Shown here piece after piece: positions 33,811-43,686 of a stretch of 64,000 nt of DNA; position 1 is the stretch's first letter; each line of letters begins with the position of its first letter. Made by a program: the position numbers and the translations under genes. The stretch covers positions 1,488,001-1,552,000 of the forward strand of contig NZ_CP058529.1 in the NCBI RefSeq assembly GCF_013401515.1, read 5' to 3'. The DNA is from Halorarum halophilum. Lineage in GTDB: Archaea; Halobacteriota; Halobacteria; Halobacteriales; Haloferacaceae. Under the pieces are notes generated by a model that had not been told where the DNA came from, did no database searches, and saw nothing but the letters and a program-made list of their open reading frames with translations.

Positions 33811-34104
33811 CTATTCGGTTAGTCGGTCCGTGACGCGAATCTCGACCCCACCATCCCCCCAAAGTTCGACCTCGACCCCGTCAGTTCTGAAATTCACGGT
33901 CGTTCTCGGTCGTGCATCGTGGCGGAACAACGAATTGAGTGCGTCGGGGTCGATATCCTCGTAGAGGACGAAGTCGGTTCGCTGAAGGTTGTCCCTCTTG
34001 CAGTCCTCGATGGCGTCGAGGACCGCCTCGGTCAACGTCCGGTCCTGGTCCGGAGTGTAGGAGGCTTGCACCGCGTTCGCTGGTTCGTGCTCGTTCTGCG
34101 CCAT
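33811..34104 (-). CDS. stand-alone HalOD1 output-domain protein (second copy)
   Basis: The product has 97 residues. TLTEAVLDAIEDCKRDNLQR, then LYEDIDPDALNSLFRHDARPRT and VNFRTDGVEVELWGDGGVEIRV, matches HalOD1 from end to end. It is only distantly similar to the copy at 28106. It begins 3 nt after the stop of the winged-helix gene at 34108, so the two form a two-gene operon coupling an output domain to a DNA-binding protein. Confidence 0.82.
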   Translation of the reverse strand: MAQNEHEPANAVQASYTPDQDRTLTEAVLDAIEDCKRDNLQRTDFVLYEDIDPDALNSLFRHDARPRTTVNFRTDGVEVELWGDGGVEIRVTDRLTE

Positions 34105-34107
34105 AAG

Positions 34108-34569
34108 CTACTCCCACCCCCATATGATTGCGGAGTTGAAGTCGAAGAGGCGTTCCTGTATGTGTTCGAGCCGCGAGTGACCGTGATACCGCACCGTTTT
34201 GGTCCGTTCATCGTAGTCGACGAGTCCCACGGCTGCCAGTTTGGGGAGTGCGATGTGGTGGAATCGTATCGAAGCCCGAGGTTCGCCGTCGTTGTCTCGT
34301 CGGGCGGTCGCAACGGCGTCACCCGAATCAAGCTCCGCGGACGCGTCTCTGAAGTACGAGAGGGCGAAACGACACATCTCTCCCAACGTATTGGCGAAGT
34401 GCGGGGCTTCCCCCACAACGTTGCTGTCTCTGTCCCAACTGACCACACCTTCCTCCTCTAATTCTGAGAGGGTTCTGTGATTTTGTTTGAGACGTGGAAT
34501 TTCCACCTCTTCAGTGGCAGAGAGTGGATCCTCACGTCGGTCGTCTTCGGACCGTTTGCTAACACTCAT
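34108..34569 (-). CDS. DUF7344-like winged-helix protein with altered N-terminal half
   Basis: The product has 153 residues. The C-terminal part FHHIALPKLAAVGLVDYDERTKTVRYHG is the DUF7344 recognition-helix and wing pattern. The first half instead begins IPRLKQNHRTLSELEEEGVVSWDRDSN, which itself looks like the second half of another winged helix. The protein therefore may derive from a tandem two-domain regulator that lost part of each domain. It is the first gene of an operon with HalOD1. Regulatory function is presumed; targets are unknown. Confidence 0.6.
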   Translation of the reverse strand: MSVSKRSEDDRREDPLSATEEVEIPRLKQNHRTLSELEEEGVVSWDRDSNVVGEAPHFANTLGEMCRFALSYFRDASAELDSGDAVATARRDNDGEPRASIRFHHIALPKLAAVGLVDYDERTKTVRYHGHSRLEHIQERLFDFNSAIIWGWE

Positions 34570-34946
34570 TGACTGTATAAGGGGTCGAACACCGATGTAG
34601 CCCCCATATTTTCACAGAGAGTAGTTGTGTGACGAACTGAGTGACACTGTAGTCCCTGCCCACTAAGCAGGTTCTTCTAAGCGGCTGTTTCGCCTCTGCT
34701 AGGCTGAAACGAACGACGACAGTCTACTGCACACATCCGCTGTATTCAGTAAACGACGTTTGGCAGATTCCGGAGGGGTCGATAGTCGCACCGAGAATCG
34801 TAGTACCTGTATCGACCGCAACCGGGCCAGGTTGTATCACTTCCTGGGGATTTCAACGAAGCCCCTCGGAAGAATACCGGTCGGGAAGGGATGGCAGGGT
34901 GGTCGGCGAGCGATCCGGGGCGGGGGTGCCGCGTCGACGAACGACG
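34570..34946. other. intergenic region, no gene supported
   Basis: About 380 nt. A weak hairpin (gtttcgcc...ggctgaaac near 34687-34710) is present. No coding bias or RNA cloverleaf is seen. Confidence 0.45.
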
Positions 34947-35051
34947 TTACTCCTCGATGTCGACCTCGATGGGTTCGCGCTCGGTCCCGAGCACGAGGTA
35001 CAGCAGCACGACGATGCCGAACAGGACGACGAGCTTTGCCTTGCCTGACAT
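34947..35051 (-). CDS. 34-residue single-TM microprotein
   Basis: A complete small frame: basic start MSGKAKLV, one hydrophobic helix at residues 7-22 (VVLFGIVVLLYLVLG), then an acidic tail TEREPIEVDIEE. Codons end in G/C as in neighbouring genes. The layout predicts the basic N-terminus in the cytoplasm and the acidic tail outside. It starts 60 nt after the thiC stop on the same strand. Similar tiny TM proteins are, as far as I recall, conserved in haloarchaea without known function. Confidence 0.6.
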   Translation of the reverse strand: MSGKAKLVVLFGIVVLLYLVLGTEREPIEVDIEE

Positions 35052-35111
35052 GCGCCCGGCTACACAGGGCCCCCACTAATCGGTTCCGACCACCGGCGTC
35101 ACGCCGGCGTC

Positions 35112-36560
<1,449 letters not shown>

Positions 36561-36667
36561 CGATTACTCAGTGATACCACAGAGTGATAAATCTAGGAGA
36601 ATCCTCCCGCACGGAGTTCGGGAACTGATCGAGGAGAACGGGAAGGGACGATAGTCGAGGCCGACCG

Positions 36668-37129
36668 TCAGTTGACCGCGAGGTGGTCGCCGATCTCGGA
36701 GCGGATGATCTCACCGCAGTACTCGCAGCGGACGCCGTCGTCCACGACCCGGAACGTCGAGACGACCGGCTCGTCGGCGTTCGTGATGCAGTTGTGGTTC
36801 GGACAGCGCAGGAGCCCCACGACGCGTTCGGGGCGCTCGACGCGGTTCTTCTCGATCACGTCGAACTCACGGACGATGTTGACGGTCGCCTCGGGCGCGA
36901 GCAGGGAGATGATGTCGACCTCGCTCTGGGAGAGCTCCCGGCCCTCCACCTTCACGATGTCCTTCCGCCCGAGCGTGTCCGACGGGACGTTCATCCCGAT
37001 GGAGACGCCGAACCCCTCGTCGCCGTCGATGCCGAGGACCGCGAGGACGTTCAGCGCCTGGCCCGCCGTGACGTGGTCGATGACCGTCCCGTCGCGGATC
37101 TTCGAGACGCGGAGTTCGTGGTCGCTCAT
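36668..37129 (-). CDS. pyrI: aspartate carbamoyltransferase regulatory chain
   Basis: The product has 153 residues. The N-terminal nucleotide-binding domain ([18 protein letters not shown]) is followed by the zinc domain with C109, C114, C135 and C138 (CPNHNC ... CEYC) that contacts the catalytic chain. It gives allosteric control by nucleotides in pyrimidine synthesis. Its ATG overlaps the pyrB stop by 4 nt (ATGA), so the two chains are translationally coupled. Confidence 0.96.
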   Translation of the reverse strand: MSDHELRVSKIRDGTVIDHVTAGQALNVLAVLGIDGDEGFGVSIGMNVPSDTLGRKDIVKVEGRELSQSEVDIISLLAPEATVNIVREFDVIEKNRVERPERVVGLLRCPNHNCITNADEPVVSTFRVVDDGVRCEYCGEIIRSEIGDHLAVN

Positions 37130-38049
37130 CGGTCACCCCCGTCCCCGGAGAGCAGTTCGTCCAGCAGCGCCATCCTGACCGGCACGCCGTTGTGCGCCTG
37201 GGGGAAGTACTGCGCGTGTTCGGTGCCGTCCACGTCCGGCGCGATCTCGTCGACGCGCGGGAGCGGGTGCATCACGGTGAGGTCGTCGCGGGCGGCAGCG
37301 AGCGTGTCGGCGTCGATCTGGTACTGGCCGGCCACCTTCTGGTACTCGTTCTCGTCGGGGAAGCGCTCGCGCTGGATGCGCGTGACGTAGAGGACGTCGA
37401 GTTCGGGGAGCACCTCGTCGAGTTCGGTGTGTTCCCGGAGCCTGGCGCCGGCCTCGTGGAGGTCGAACTGGACGCTCCGGGGGAGCCGCAGCGACTCCGG
37501 ACTGACGAAGTGCATCCGGGCGTCGAAGGTGGCGAGCGCCTCGGCGAGCGAGTGGACCGTGCGGCCGTACTTCAGATCGCCCATGATGCCGACCGTGAGG
37601 TCGTCGAGGCCCGCGTTCTCGCGCATCGTGTACAGGTCGAGCAGCGTCTGGCTCGGGTGCTGTCCAGCGCCGTCGCCGGCGTTGACGACAGGGACGTCGA
37701 CGAACTCGGCGGCGAGCTTCGCGGCGCCCTCGCTTGGGTGGCGGAGGACGATACCGTCGGCGTACCCCTCGATGACGCGGACGGTGTCGGCGAGCGACTC
37801 GCCCTTCTTCACGGACGAGGACTCGACGGTTCCCATGTCGACGGTGTCGCCGCCGAGGCGCTTCATCGCCGCGTCGAAGGACATCTTCGTGCGCGTGCTC
37901 GGCTCGAAGAAGCACAGCGCGAGCAGCCGGTCGGCGTGGCGCTCCGCGACGCCCGCCGGGTCGGCCGCCATCTCGGCGGCGCGGTCCAGCACCGCCTCGA
38001 TGTCCTCCCGGGTGAGCTGGCCGGCCGAGAGGAGGTGGTCGTGACGCAT
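37126..38049 (-). CDS. pyrB: aspartate carbamoyltransferase catalytic chain
   Basis: The product has 307 residues from ATG 38049; the preceding in-frame GTG is less likely. The carbamoyl-phosphate loop is FFEPSTRT (S51-T54), followed by [22 protein letters not shown] and the aspartate-side HPLPRVDEI. It catalyses the first committed step of pyrimidine synthesis, carbamoyl phosphate plus aspartate to carbamoyl aspartate. It forms an operon with pyrI. Confidence 0.97.
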   Translation of the reverse strand: MRHDHLLSAGQLTREDIEAVLDRAAEMAADPAGVAERHADRLLALCFFEPSTRTKMSFDAAMKRLGGDTVDMGTVESSSVKKGESLADTVRVIEGYADGIVLRHPSEGAAKLAAEFVDVPVVNAGDGAGQHPSQTLLDLYTMRENAGLDDLTVGIMGDLKYGRTVHSLAEALATFDARMHFVSPESLRLPRSVQFDLHEAGARLREHTELDEVLPELDVLYVTRIQRERFPDENEYQKVAGQYQIDADTLAAARDDLTVMHPLPRVDEIAPDVDGTEHAQYFPQAHNGVPVRMALLDELLSGDGGDR

Positions 38050-38241
38050 CACTCGTGTGAGTGACGGGCGTGGCCTTCAATCGCTCGGACGCGCCATCGC
38101 CGTTCAGTCCCGCGGTTTTACACGCCCGTGCTGGTTCGCCTATCGACGATTTCGAGATTCGTAGCGTCCCTGCGAGGATCACGATGGACGGTCGTCGATC
38201 CCCCTCCTCGGGGCGGATCGAGCGCGTGACCGTCGGCGTGC

Positions 38242-38664
38242 TCACCGAACGACGGTGACGATCCCGGGCGCGCGGCGGACGACCTGCTCGGCGACGCTCC
38301 CGAGCAGGATGCGCGAGACGCCGGTCCGACCGTGGCTCCCGAGGACGACGTGCTCGACGTCGTTCTCCTCCGCGTAGTCCACGATGCCGGGGGCGGGGTG
38401 GCCGACGACGGTCGCCGTCCGGAGGTCGATCCCGCTCGCCTCGGGGAGTTGTCTCGCCTCCTCGAACAGCTCTTCTGCCTCCTGTTCCCCCCGTTCGACG
38501 ACCTCGTCCCAGTCGACGAACGGACCGGACTCGTGGGCAGCCGTGTACTCCGACGGGGTGATGACGTACAGCGCGGTGATCTCCTCGTCGGAGTGCACCC
38601 GAAGCGCGTGCTTCAGCGCCTTTTTTGCGGGGTCTGAGTCGTCGTACGCGACGAGCACGGCCAT
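38242..38664 (-). CDS. universal stress protein (UspA family)
   Basis: The product has 140 residues from ATG 38664 (MAVLVAYDDS), supported by TATA-like elements just upstream; a longer in-frame start adds an implausible leader. The ATP-binding motif Gx2Gx9G(S/T) is intact as G109-G112-G122-S123 (GSHGRTG...LGS). It therefore belongs to the nucleotide-binding Usp subgroup, which modulates stress or energy responses in the cytoplasm. It is monocistronic, between pyrB and the ferritin-like gene. Confidence 0.92.
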   Translation of the reverse strand: MAVLVAYDDSDPAKKALKHALRVHSDEEITALYVITPSEYTAAHESGPFVDWDEVVERGEQEAEELFEEARQLPEASGIDLRTATVVGHPAPGIVDYAEENDVEHVVLGSHGRTGVSRILLGSVAEQVVRRAPGIVTVVR

Positions 38665-38797
38665 GTTCCCGTGTGGGTCGTAAAACGTCATAAGCGGGCG
38701 GGATACTCCCAACCGGGCACCGCCCCACGGTTCGGTCCTTCGGGACGGGTAATCCGGAGAGATCCCCTCCCCGGAAACCGCCACCGTTCGTCGCCGG

Positions 38798-39430
38798 TCA
38801 ACAGACCGGCTTCACGTCGATACCGAGCCCCTCCAGGGAGTCCGCGTAGTCGTCGTAGGCCACCTGGACCGTGTAACTGGCGACCATCTCCGCCGACTCC
38901 CAGTCCTCCTCGTGTTCGCAGTGGTCGTCGAGGTAGGCGAGCCCGCGCTCCAGCTCCTCCTCGGTCTCGGTCCGGAACTCCCTGAACAGGTCCGCTCCGG
39001 CCTCGTCCGCCTCGTTCACGAAGTGGCTGACGATCTGGAGGTGGGACCGGACGCTGACGAGCGGCCGGCCGACCAACCCCGCGGCCACGCGCTCGATCGT
39101 GTCCTCCCGCTCGCGGAGGTACGAGTGCATCGTCCCCCCGTCGTTCGGCTCGTAGTCGGCGTCGAGCGTTTCGAGCACGCGGTCGCGGTGCTCGGCCTCG
39201 CGGTCGGCGACCCAGCCGAACAGCTCCCGGGCGGCCGGGTCGTTCTCGTGGTCGGCCCACCCGGCGAACGTGTTGTGGGCGGCGTGCTCGCTGTCGGCGG
39301 CGGCGCGGAGCACCGCCCCCGTCGAGAGGTCCGCGTCGGTGAGCGCGACGAGGAGCTTGTTCGACCCGATGCGCTCCAGTTCGGTCCCCATCTCCTCCTC
39401 GACCCGCTGTCGCAGCGCGGCCGCGTCCAT
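38798..39430 (-). CDS. rubrerythrin/ferritin-like protein
   Basis: The product has 210 residues, helical and acidic. Helix 2-3 reads DSEHAAHNTFAGWADHENDP and WVADREAEHRDRVL, an ExxH-type spacing typical of ferritin-like di-iron bundles. A second part (about 120-205) is another helical hairpin with HFVNEADEAGADLF. Some haloarchaeal annotations call relatives 'transcription antitermination protein', for which I see no basis. It may bind iron or handle peroxide, but key ligands are only partly matched. It is divergent from the rhodanese-MBL gene. Confidence 0.6.
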   Translation of the reverse strand: MDAAALRQRVEEEMGTELERIGSNKLLVALTDADLSTGAVLRAAADSEHAAHNTFAGWADHENDPAARELFGWVADREAEHRDRVLETLDADYEPNDGGTMHSYLREREDTIERVAAGLVGRPLVSVRSHLQIVSHFVNEADEAGADLFREFRTETEEELERGLAYLDDHCEHEEDWESAEMVASYTVQVAYDDYADSLEGLGIDVKPVC

Positions 39431-39489
39431 GTGGTGGGGTTGCTCCTGCGCGGCGTTAACGTTTCCCCGTCGGAGGCCGACGCTCCCCC

Positions 39490-40755
39490 ATGACTTCCGA
39501 CCACGAGATCCACCCGCAGGCGCTGGCCCGCCGCCTCCGCGCCGGCGACTCGGTGTCGGTGCTCGACGTCCGTGACCGCGACGAGTACGAGACGTGGCAC
39601 GTCGAGGGGAGGAACGTGACGGACGCCCAGGTCCCCCACGCGAAGTTCATCGCCGCGAACGCGAGGGGCGACCCGGCGGAACTGGTGTCCGACGAACTCG
39701 ACGAGCGGATCGTCGTGGTCTGCCCACAGGGGAAGGCGAGTGCGGAGGTGGCCGAGATGCTCCGCGAGTCGGGCGTCGACGCCGTCAACCTCGCCGGCGG
39801 GATGAACGCCTGGGCGCGGACGTACCTCGCGGTCGAACTCGACGCCGGCGACGCGAGCGTCGTGCAGTACCAGCGCTCCTCCTCTGGCTGTCTCGCCTAC
39901 CTGATCGTCTCCGACGGCGAGGCGGCGGTGCTCGATCCGCTCCGGGCGTTCGCGGAGCGGTACGAGGACGACGTCGCCCAGCGGGGCGTGGAACTCCTGT
40001 ACGCCATCGACACGCACGTCCACGCCGACCACGTGAGCGGCCTTCGAGCGATCGGGAACCGGGCCGCGGACCGTGCCGCCGGCGAGGTGGCGGACGAGTC
40101 GCCCGTCGAGGTCGTCCTCCCCGCGGGTGCCGAGGACCGCGGGCTCGCCTTCGACGCGACGCTCGTCGACGACGGCGAGGAGGTCCGGGTGGGCGACGTG
40201 GCGCTGGAGGCGATCCACGCGCCGGGCCACACCAGCGAACTGACGGCGTTCCGCCTCCGCAGCCGGGACGACCCCGACGTCCTGTTCACGGCGGACGCGT
40301 TGTTCCTCCGGAGCGTCGGCCGACCGGACCTCGAATCTGGCGACGACGCGGCCCGCGAGTACGCCGACCGGGCGTACGATACGCTCCACGACCGCCTGCT
40401 CGCGCTGCCCGACGACACGCTCGTCGCGCCGGGTCACTTCGCCGACCACGCGGACGCCCGGGCCGGGACCGGCGCCTCCGCCGCCGACGCGAGCGGCCGT
40501 GGCGGGGACGAGGAGAGCACCGACGGGAACCTCTCTCACGAGGCGTACGCCGCGCCGCTCGCTGACCTCCGGACACTGGACGTGCTGGAACTCGACCGCG
40601 AGGCGTTCGTGGAGCGGGTTGCCACCGACCTCCCCCCGCGGCCGTCGAACTACGAGCGGATCGTCGCGACGAACCTCGGGCGCGAGGAGATGGACGACGA
40701 GGACGCGTTCGAGGCCGAACTCGGCCCGAACAACTGCGCGGTGTCGGCGGACTGA
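39490..40755 (+). CDS. rhodanese-metallo-beta-lactamase fusion (ETHE1-like)
   Basis: The product has 421 residues. An N-terminal rhodanese domain (about 8-115) has active-site C78 in CPQGKA. The metallo-beta-lactamase domain has HVHADH (H176, H178, D180, H181), the second metal His H247 in APGHTSE and D269 in FTADALF, followed by SVGRPDL, a persulfide-dioxygenase-like segment. It probably oxidises glutathione-like or protein persulfides, or handles thiosulfate sulfur in the cytoplasm. Domain order is the reverse of some bacterial fusions. Neighbours are a ferritin-like protein and a ferredoxin. Confidence 0.88.
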   Translation: MTSDHEIHPQALARRLRAGDSVSVLDVRDRDEYETWHVEGRNVTDAQVPHAKFIAANARGDPAELVSDELDERIVVVCPQGKASAEVAEMLRESGVDAVNLAGGMNAWARTYLAVELDAGDASVVQYQRSSSGCLAYLIVSDGEAAVLDPLRAFAERYEDDVAQRGVELLYAIDTHVHADHVSGLRAIGNRAADRAAGEVADESPVEVVLPAGAEDRGLAFDATLVDDGEEVRVGDVALEAIHAPGHTSELTAFRLRSRDDPDVLFTADALFLRSVGRPDLESGDDAAREYADRAYDTLHDRLLALPDDTLVAPGHFADHADARAGTGASAADASGRGGDEESTDGNLSHEAYAAPLADLRTLDVLELDREAFVERVATDLPPRPSNYERIVATNLGREEMDDEDAFEAELGPNNCAVSAD

Positions 40756-40824
40756 GCGGGAGTCACCCGGTCGGTCGGCCGGAGGGGTGACCTTCGGTCC
40801 GGCGGCCGGAGAAACGAGAGCGAG

Positions 40825-41163
40825 TCAGTCGTCCGCGGCCGCGCCGTCGGCGCCGTCCGCCGCCGCGTCGTCCTCGATGCTCGGCGGGTACTTCCCGCGG
40901 TCGAGTTTCAGGTCGGACTGCGGGCGGGCCATGCAGGTGAGCGCGAAGTCCTCGGCCTCCTCCTCGGTGAGCCCGCGGGCGACGGCGGCCTGCTGGGCGA
41001 CCTCGCCCTCGACGATCTCCGCCGAGCAGGCGAGACACATGCCGACGCGGCAGGAGTACTCCTGGGCGATGCCCGCCTCGATGCACGCGCCCAGGATGGT
41101 CTGCGTGTCGGCCATCTCCAGCGTCTCGCCGGTGCCGACGAACTCGACGGTGTACTCGGTCAT
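40825..41163 (-). CDS. plant-type [2Fe-2S] ferredoxin
   Basis: The product has 112 residues. The cluster ligands follow Cx4Cx2C...C: C38, C43, C46 and C77 (YSCRVGMCLACSA, LTCMARP). An acidic Ala/Asp-rich C-terminal tail (residues 97-112) is typical of haloarchaeal adaptation. It carries electrons at low potential in the cytoplasm. It lacks the acidic N-terminal insertion of the main halobacterial ferredoxin, so it is a secondary type. It is convergent with the rhodanese-MBL gene. Confidence 0.92.
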   Translation of the reverse strand: MTEYTVEFVGTGETLEMADTQTILGACIEAGIAQEYSCRVGMCLACSAEIVEGEVAQQAAVARGLTEEEAEDFALTCMARPQSDLKLDRGKYPPSIEDDAAADGADGAAADD

Positions 41164-41266
41164 CGGTCGTGACGAAACGGGGAGGTTCCTAAACTGTTAT
41201 TATCGGTCCGGACGCGGTCGGTGCGACGGGTGGACGGTTGGTCCGGGGCGGAACACGCGGGACCGG

Positions 41267-41470
41267 TCACCTGGCCTTTCCGTCGGTCGTCGGGGCCGAT
41301 CGGGCCAGACCGCCTACCGCGAGTAGGCTCGCGAGCGCGAAGATCGCGAGTTGCGGCGTCCCGGATCGCGCCACCGTCATCAGCAGTGCGACCGTCAGCG
41401 TCACGAGCAGTGCCCCCCCGATCAGAACGGCGAGCGCGATCGCGGTCGCCGGCGTAACGGTTCGTGCCAT
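41267..41470 (-). CDS. small two-TM membrane protein
   Basis: The product has 67 residues. Two hydrophobic helices (about 8-32 and 39-56) are joined by a short Arg-Ser-Gly-Thr loop, with a basic C-terminus. Codons are strongly G/C-ending. No family is recognised. It lies alone on the minus strand, 103 nt upstream of the ferredoxin start. Confidence 0.55.
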   Translation of the reverse strand: MARTVTPATAIALAVLIGGALLVTLTVALLMTVARSGTPQLAIFALASLLAVGGLARSAPTTDGKAR

Positions 41471-41682
41471 TGCGGCTGATCGTCGCTGGATTGCGTCCGA
41501 GCGCTACTAAGCTCACTTACAGGTTCGATGAGTAGTACGAACCGGGTAGTGTCCAGTTGGGTACGAGCGGCCCAGACGCCTGCGATCGTGCCGGTTCCGG
41601 CGGCGCATCGAACCCAGAGAGTCCCCACAGCGGGGACCGAAACGGTTCGTTCATTCCCCTCCCCCACACAACCGACCAAGGG

Positions 41683-42156
41683 ATGCGCTCGACTCACCAC
41701 CTCGGCATCTCGATCGCCCTCGGAACGCTCGTCGGCCTCCTCCTCGAACCCACCATCCCGCTGCTCCTCGCGGTCGCGTACGCCGGCGTGCTCGGGGTCG
41801 GCATCGACCTCGACCACTTCCTCGTCGCCCGGTACAACACCGGGAACTGGAACGCCGTCCGGACGTGCCTCCGTTCGCCACGCGTCGTGCTCTTCGACCA
41901 GGGAGCCATCTTCGAACCGGACGCCATCTGGCCGATCGAACGGTTGCTCACGCACGTCGTCGCCATGGGGGCCATCGTGCTCGGCCTCGCGTTCGTCGAC
42001 GGGATCCTCGCCATCCTCTCCGCCGTCGTGCTCTACGGGCACCTGCTATCGGACCTGCTCTGGGACGTCTGGCGCCACGACGAATACCTGGAGATCGCCG
42101 CCCGATACGTCGAGCGGAACACGGCCCACGACGCGGGAACGAAGACGAACGACTGA
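41683..42156 (+). CDS. membrane protein related to YdjM/DUF457-type hydrolases
   Basis: The product has 157 residues from ATG 41683 (MRSTHHLGISIALG). Polar signatures within TM helices (HHLG, GIDLDHF with its LDH triad, HLLSDLLWD) recall the DUF457 intramembrane metal site also seen at 19714. About four TM helices are present. A longer in-frame start has a non-coding leader. Function is unknown. The DUF4013 gene is convergent. Confidence 0.65.
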   Translation: MRSTHHLGISIALGTLVGLLLEPTIPLLLAVAYAGVLGVGIDLDHFLVARYNTGNWNAVRTCLRSPRVVLFDQGAIFEPDAIWPIERLLTHVVAMGAIVLGLAFVDGILAILSAVVLYGHLLSDLLWDVWRHDEYLEIAARYVERNTAHDAGTKTND

Positions 42157-42197
42157 GATTACCAAGAAAAGATCGGGGAGGGAGCCGATACGGGCGT

Positions 42198-42902
42198 CTA
42201 CGCCGCGGCCCGTTCGTCCACGACGGGGTCGTCCTGCAGTTCGACCGTCCGCATCTCCGCGTACGAGGTGCCGTAGATGTAGGCCACCATGACACCGGCG
42301 TAGAAGCCGACGAACGCCGCGGCGATCGCGCCGAGCAGCGGGACGGCGTTCAGGAGTCCGGAGAGGACGCCGACCCCCAGCGCGATGACGAAGGCGTAGG
42401 CGAACGCGGTCATGTACGTCCTGTCCACGAGCATCGGCGTGAGTTCGCCGACGGCGAACCCGGCGCCGAGCCGGTCCGTCGCGGCGTAGTTGAGGATCGC
42501 CGCGGGCACGACGTACGCGGCCGCGAGGCTGAGGAGGAGCGCCACGAGTCCGCCGACCAGCAGCACGAGCCCGCCGGTCAGGGCGCCGGCGTCGCTCCCG
42601 GAGGCCAGTCCGGCGAAGCCGAAGGCGAACGCCGCGGCAAGGACGACGCCGGGGACGAAGCCGTACACGAGGCTGATGACGAACGCCTTCAGGCCGTCGA
42701 CGCCCATGGCCGTCCAGTCGTCGAAGACGGGCGGGTCCGCCTCGTCGCCGTGCATCGTCGCACGGAGGACGCGGAGGAGATAGCCCATCACGAGGAATCC
42801 CGGGACGAGCAGGAAGCTGAAGAAGGCGAGAAGGCCGCCGATCAGGGCGGTCCGTTCCCAGCCCTCGCCGGTTCTGAGGTAATCGAGTGAATCTGAGATC
42901 AT
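42198..42902 (-). CDS. DUF4013 membrane protein
   Basis: The product has 234 residues and about six TM helices rich in Gly and Ala. The DUF4013 features are an N-terminal SLDYLRTGEGWERTALIGG, a GYLLRVLRATMHGD segment and PPVFDDWTAMGVDGLKAF. The family is widespread in haloarchaea and methanogens without known function. It is monocistronic and convergent with the YdjM-like gene. A TATA-like promoter could lie in the AT-rich stretch after 42902. Confidence 0.85.
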   Translation of the reverse strand: MISDSLDYLRTGEGWERTALIGGLLAFFSFLLVPGFLVMGYLLRVLRATMHGDEADPPVFDDWTAMGVDGLKAFVISLVYGFVPGVVLAAAFAFGFAGLASGSDAGALTGGLVLLVGGLVALLLSLAAAYVVPAAILNYAATDRLGAGFAVGELTPMLVDRTYMTAFAYAFVIALGVGVLSGLLNAVPLLGAIAAAFVGFYAGVMVAYIYGTSYAEMRTVELQDDPVVDERAAA

Positions 42903-43242
42903 GGTTCTGCGAGACGGAGTCGTCGACTCCCGAGCCTCGAACGTATCAGACGCAGTATGAGAGATTAAGCTTTGGGGTGTCGAGGCCCCGAGTTCGTGGT
43001 AGAGGGACGTTCTATCCCATCTTTTCCTCTACCCCCCAACCACCTCTTATATGATAATTCTGGTCGTCGCTCGTCGCCCAGAGGGGCAATCGGGGAGACA
43101 GTCCCCCGGGGTCGTCCAGCCGAATGCGCCCCGAAAGTAGACGAACGTCCAACACGATTCCGGGACGACACCGGACGTCCACCGATCCACCACAACAGAT
43201 TCCTCCGTGCAAACGAAACGACTGTACGACTGGTGACTCCGC
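42903..43242. other. divergent intergenic region, no gene seen
   Basis: About 340 nt. It contains the AT-rich element cttatatgataat near 43047, a possible promoter. Overlapping frames lack coding bias. Confidence 0.45.
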
Positions 43243-43647
43243 GTGACAGATGAGCCACTCCGCGCGACGATCAGCCTTCGGGGCGTCGTCTTCCGGCCCG
43301 ACGAGCGGGTCCTGATCCTCAAACGCACCACCGACGGCGGCTGGGAACTCCCGGGAGGGCGGATCGACGAGGGGGAGTCGGTCGAAGTCGGCGTCTGCCG
43401 TGAGATCACCGAGGAGACGAGCCTCGACGTTACCGTCGACGAACCCGTCTACTCGCTCACCTGGCGCAACGACGACGGCCACGGCCGGTTCGCGGTGTAC
43501 TACCGCTGCGAGGCGACCGAGTACGACGTCTCCGTCAGCCCGGAACACGACGAGTTCGCGTGGGCTCGGCTCCCGGCCGCCCGGAGTCGACTCAGCGACC
43601 CGCAGGGGACCGCGGTCGACCGCGCGTGGGACGGCCACGAGCCGTGA
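43243..43647 (+). CDS. NUDIX hydrolase
   Basis: The product has 134 residues from a GTG start. The Nudix box GGRIDEGESVEVGVCREITEE lies at about 38-58, with the metal-binding REITEE intact; the usual glycine after it is Ser-like (ETSL). It starts DEPLRATISLRGVVFRPDERVL, common in MutT-like enzymes. It hydrolyses a nucleoside diphosphate linked to another group; the substrate is unknown. It is convergent with the enoyl-CoA hydratase gene. Confidence 0.88.
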   Translation: MTDEPLRATISLRGVVFRPDERVLILKRTTDGGWELPGGRIDEGESVEVGVCREITEETSLDVTVDEPVYSLTWRNDDGHGRFAVYYRCEATEYDVSVSPEHDEFAWARLPAARSRLSDPQGTAVDRAWDGHEP

Positions 43648-43686
43648 CCTCGGCATCACCGACCCGTGTCACCGTGGTTCGACCCG

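Noticed and set aside
36561-36667. TPP riboswitch upstream of thiC
   Set aside because: The TATA box sits about 29 nt before the ATG and no THI-box-like sequence is present.
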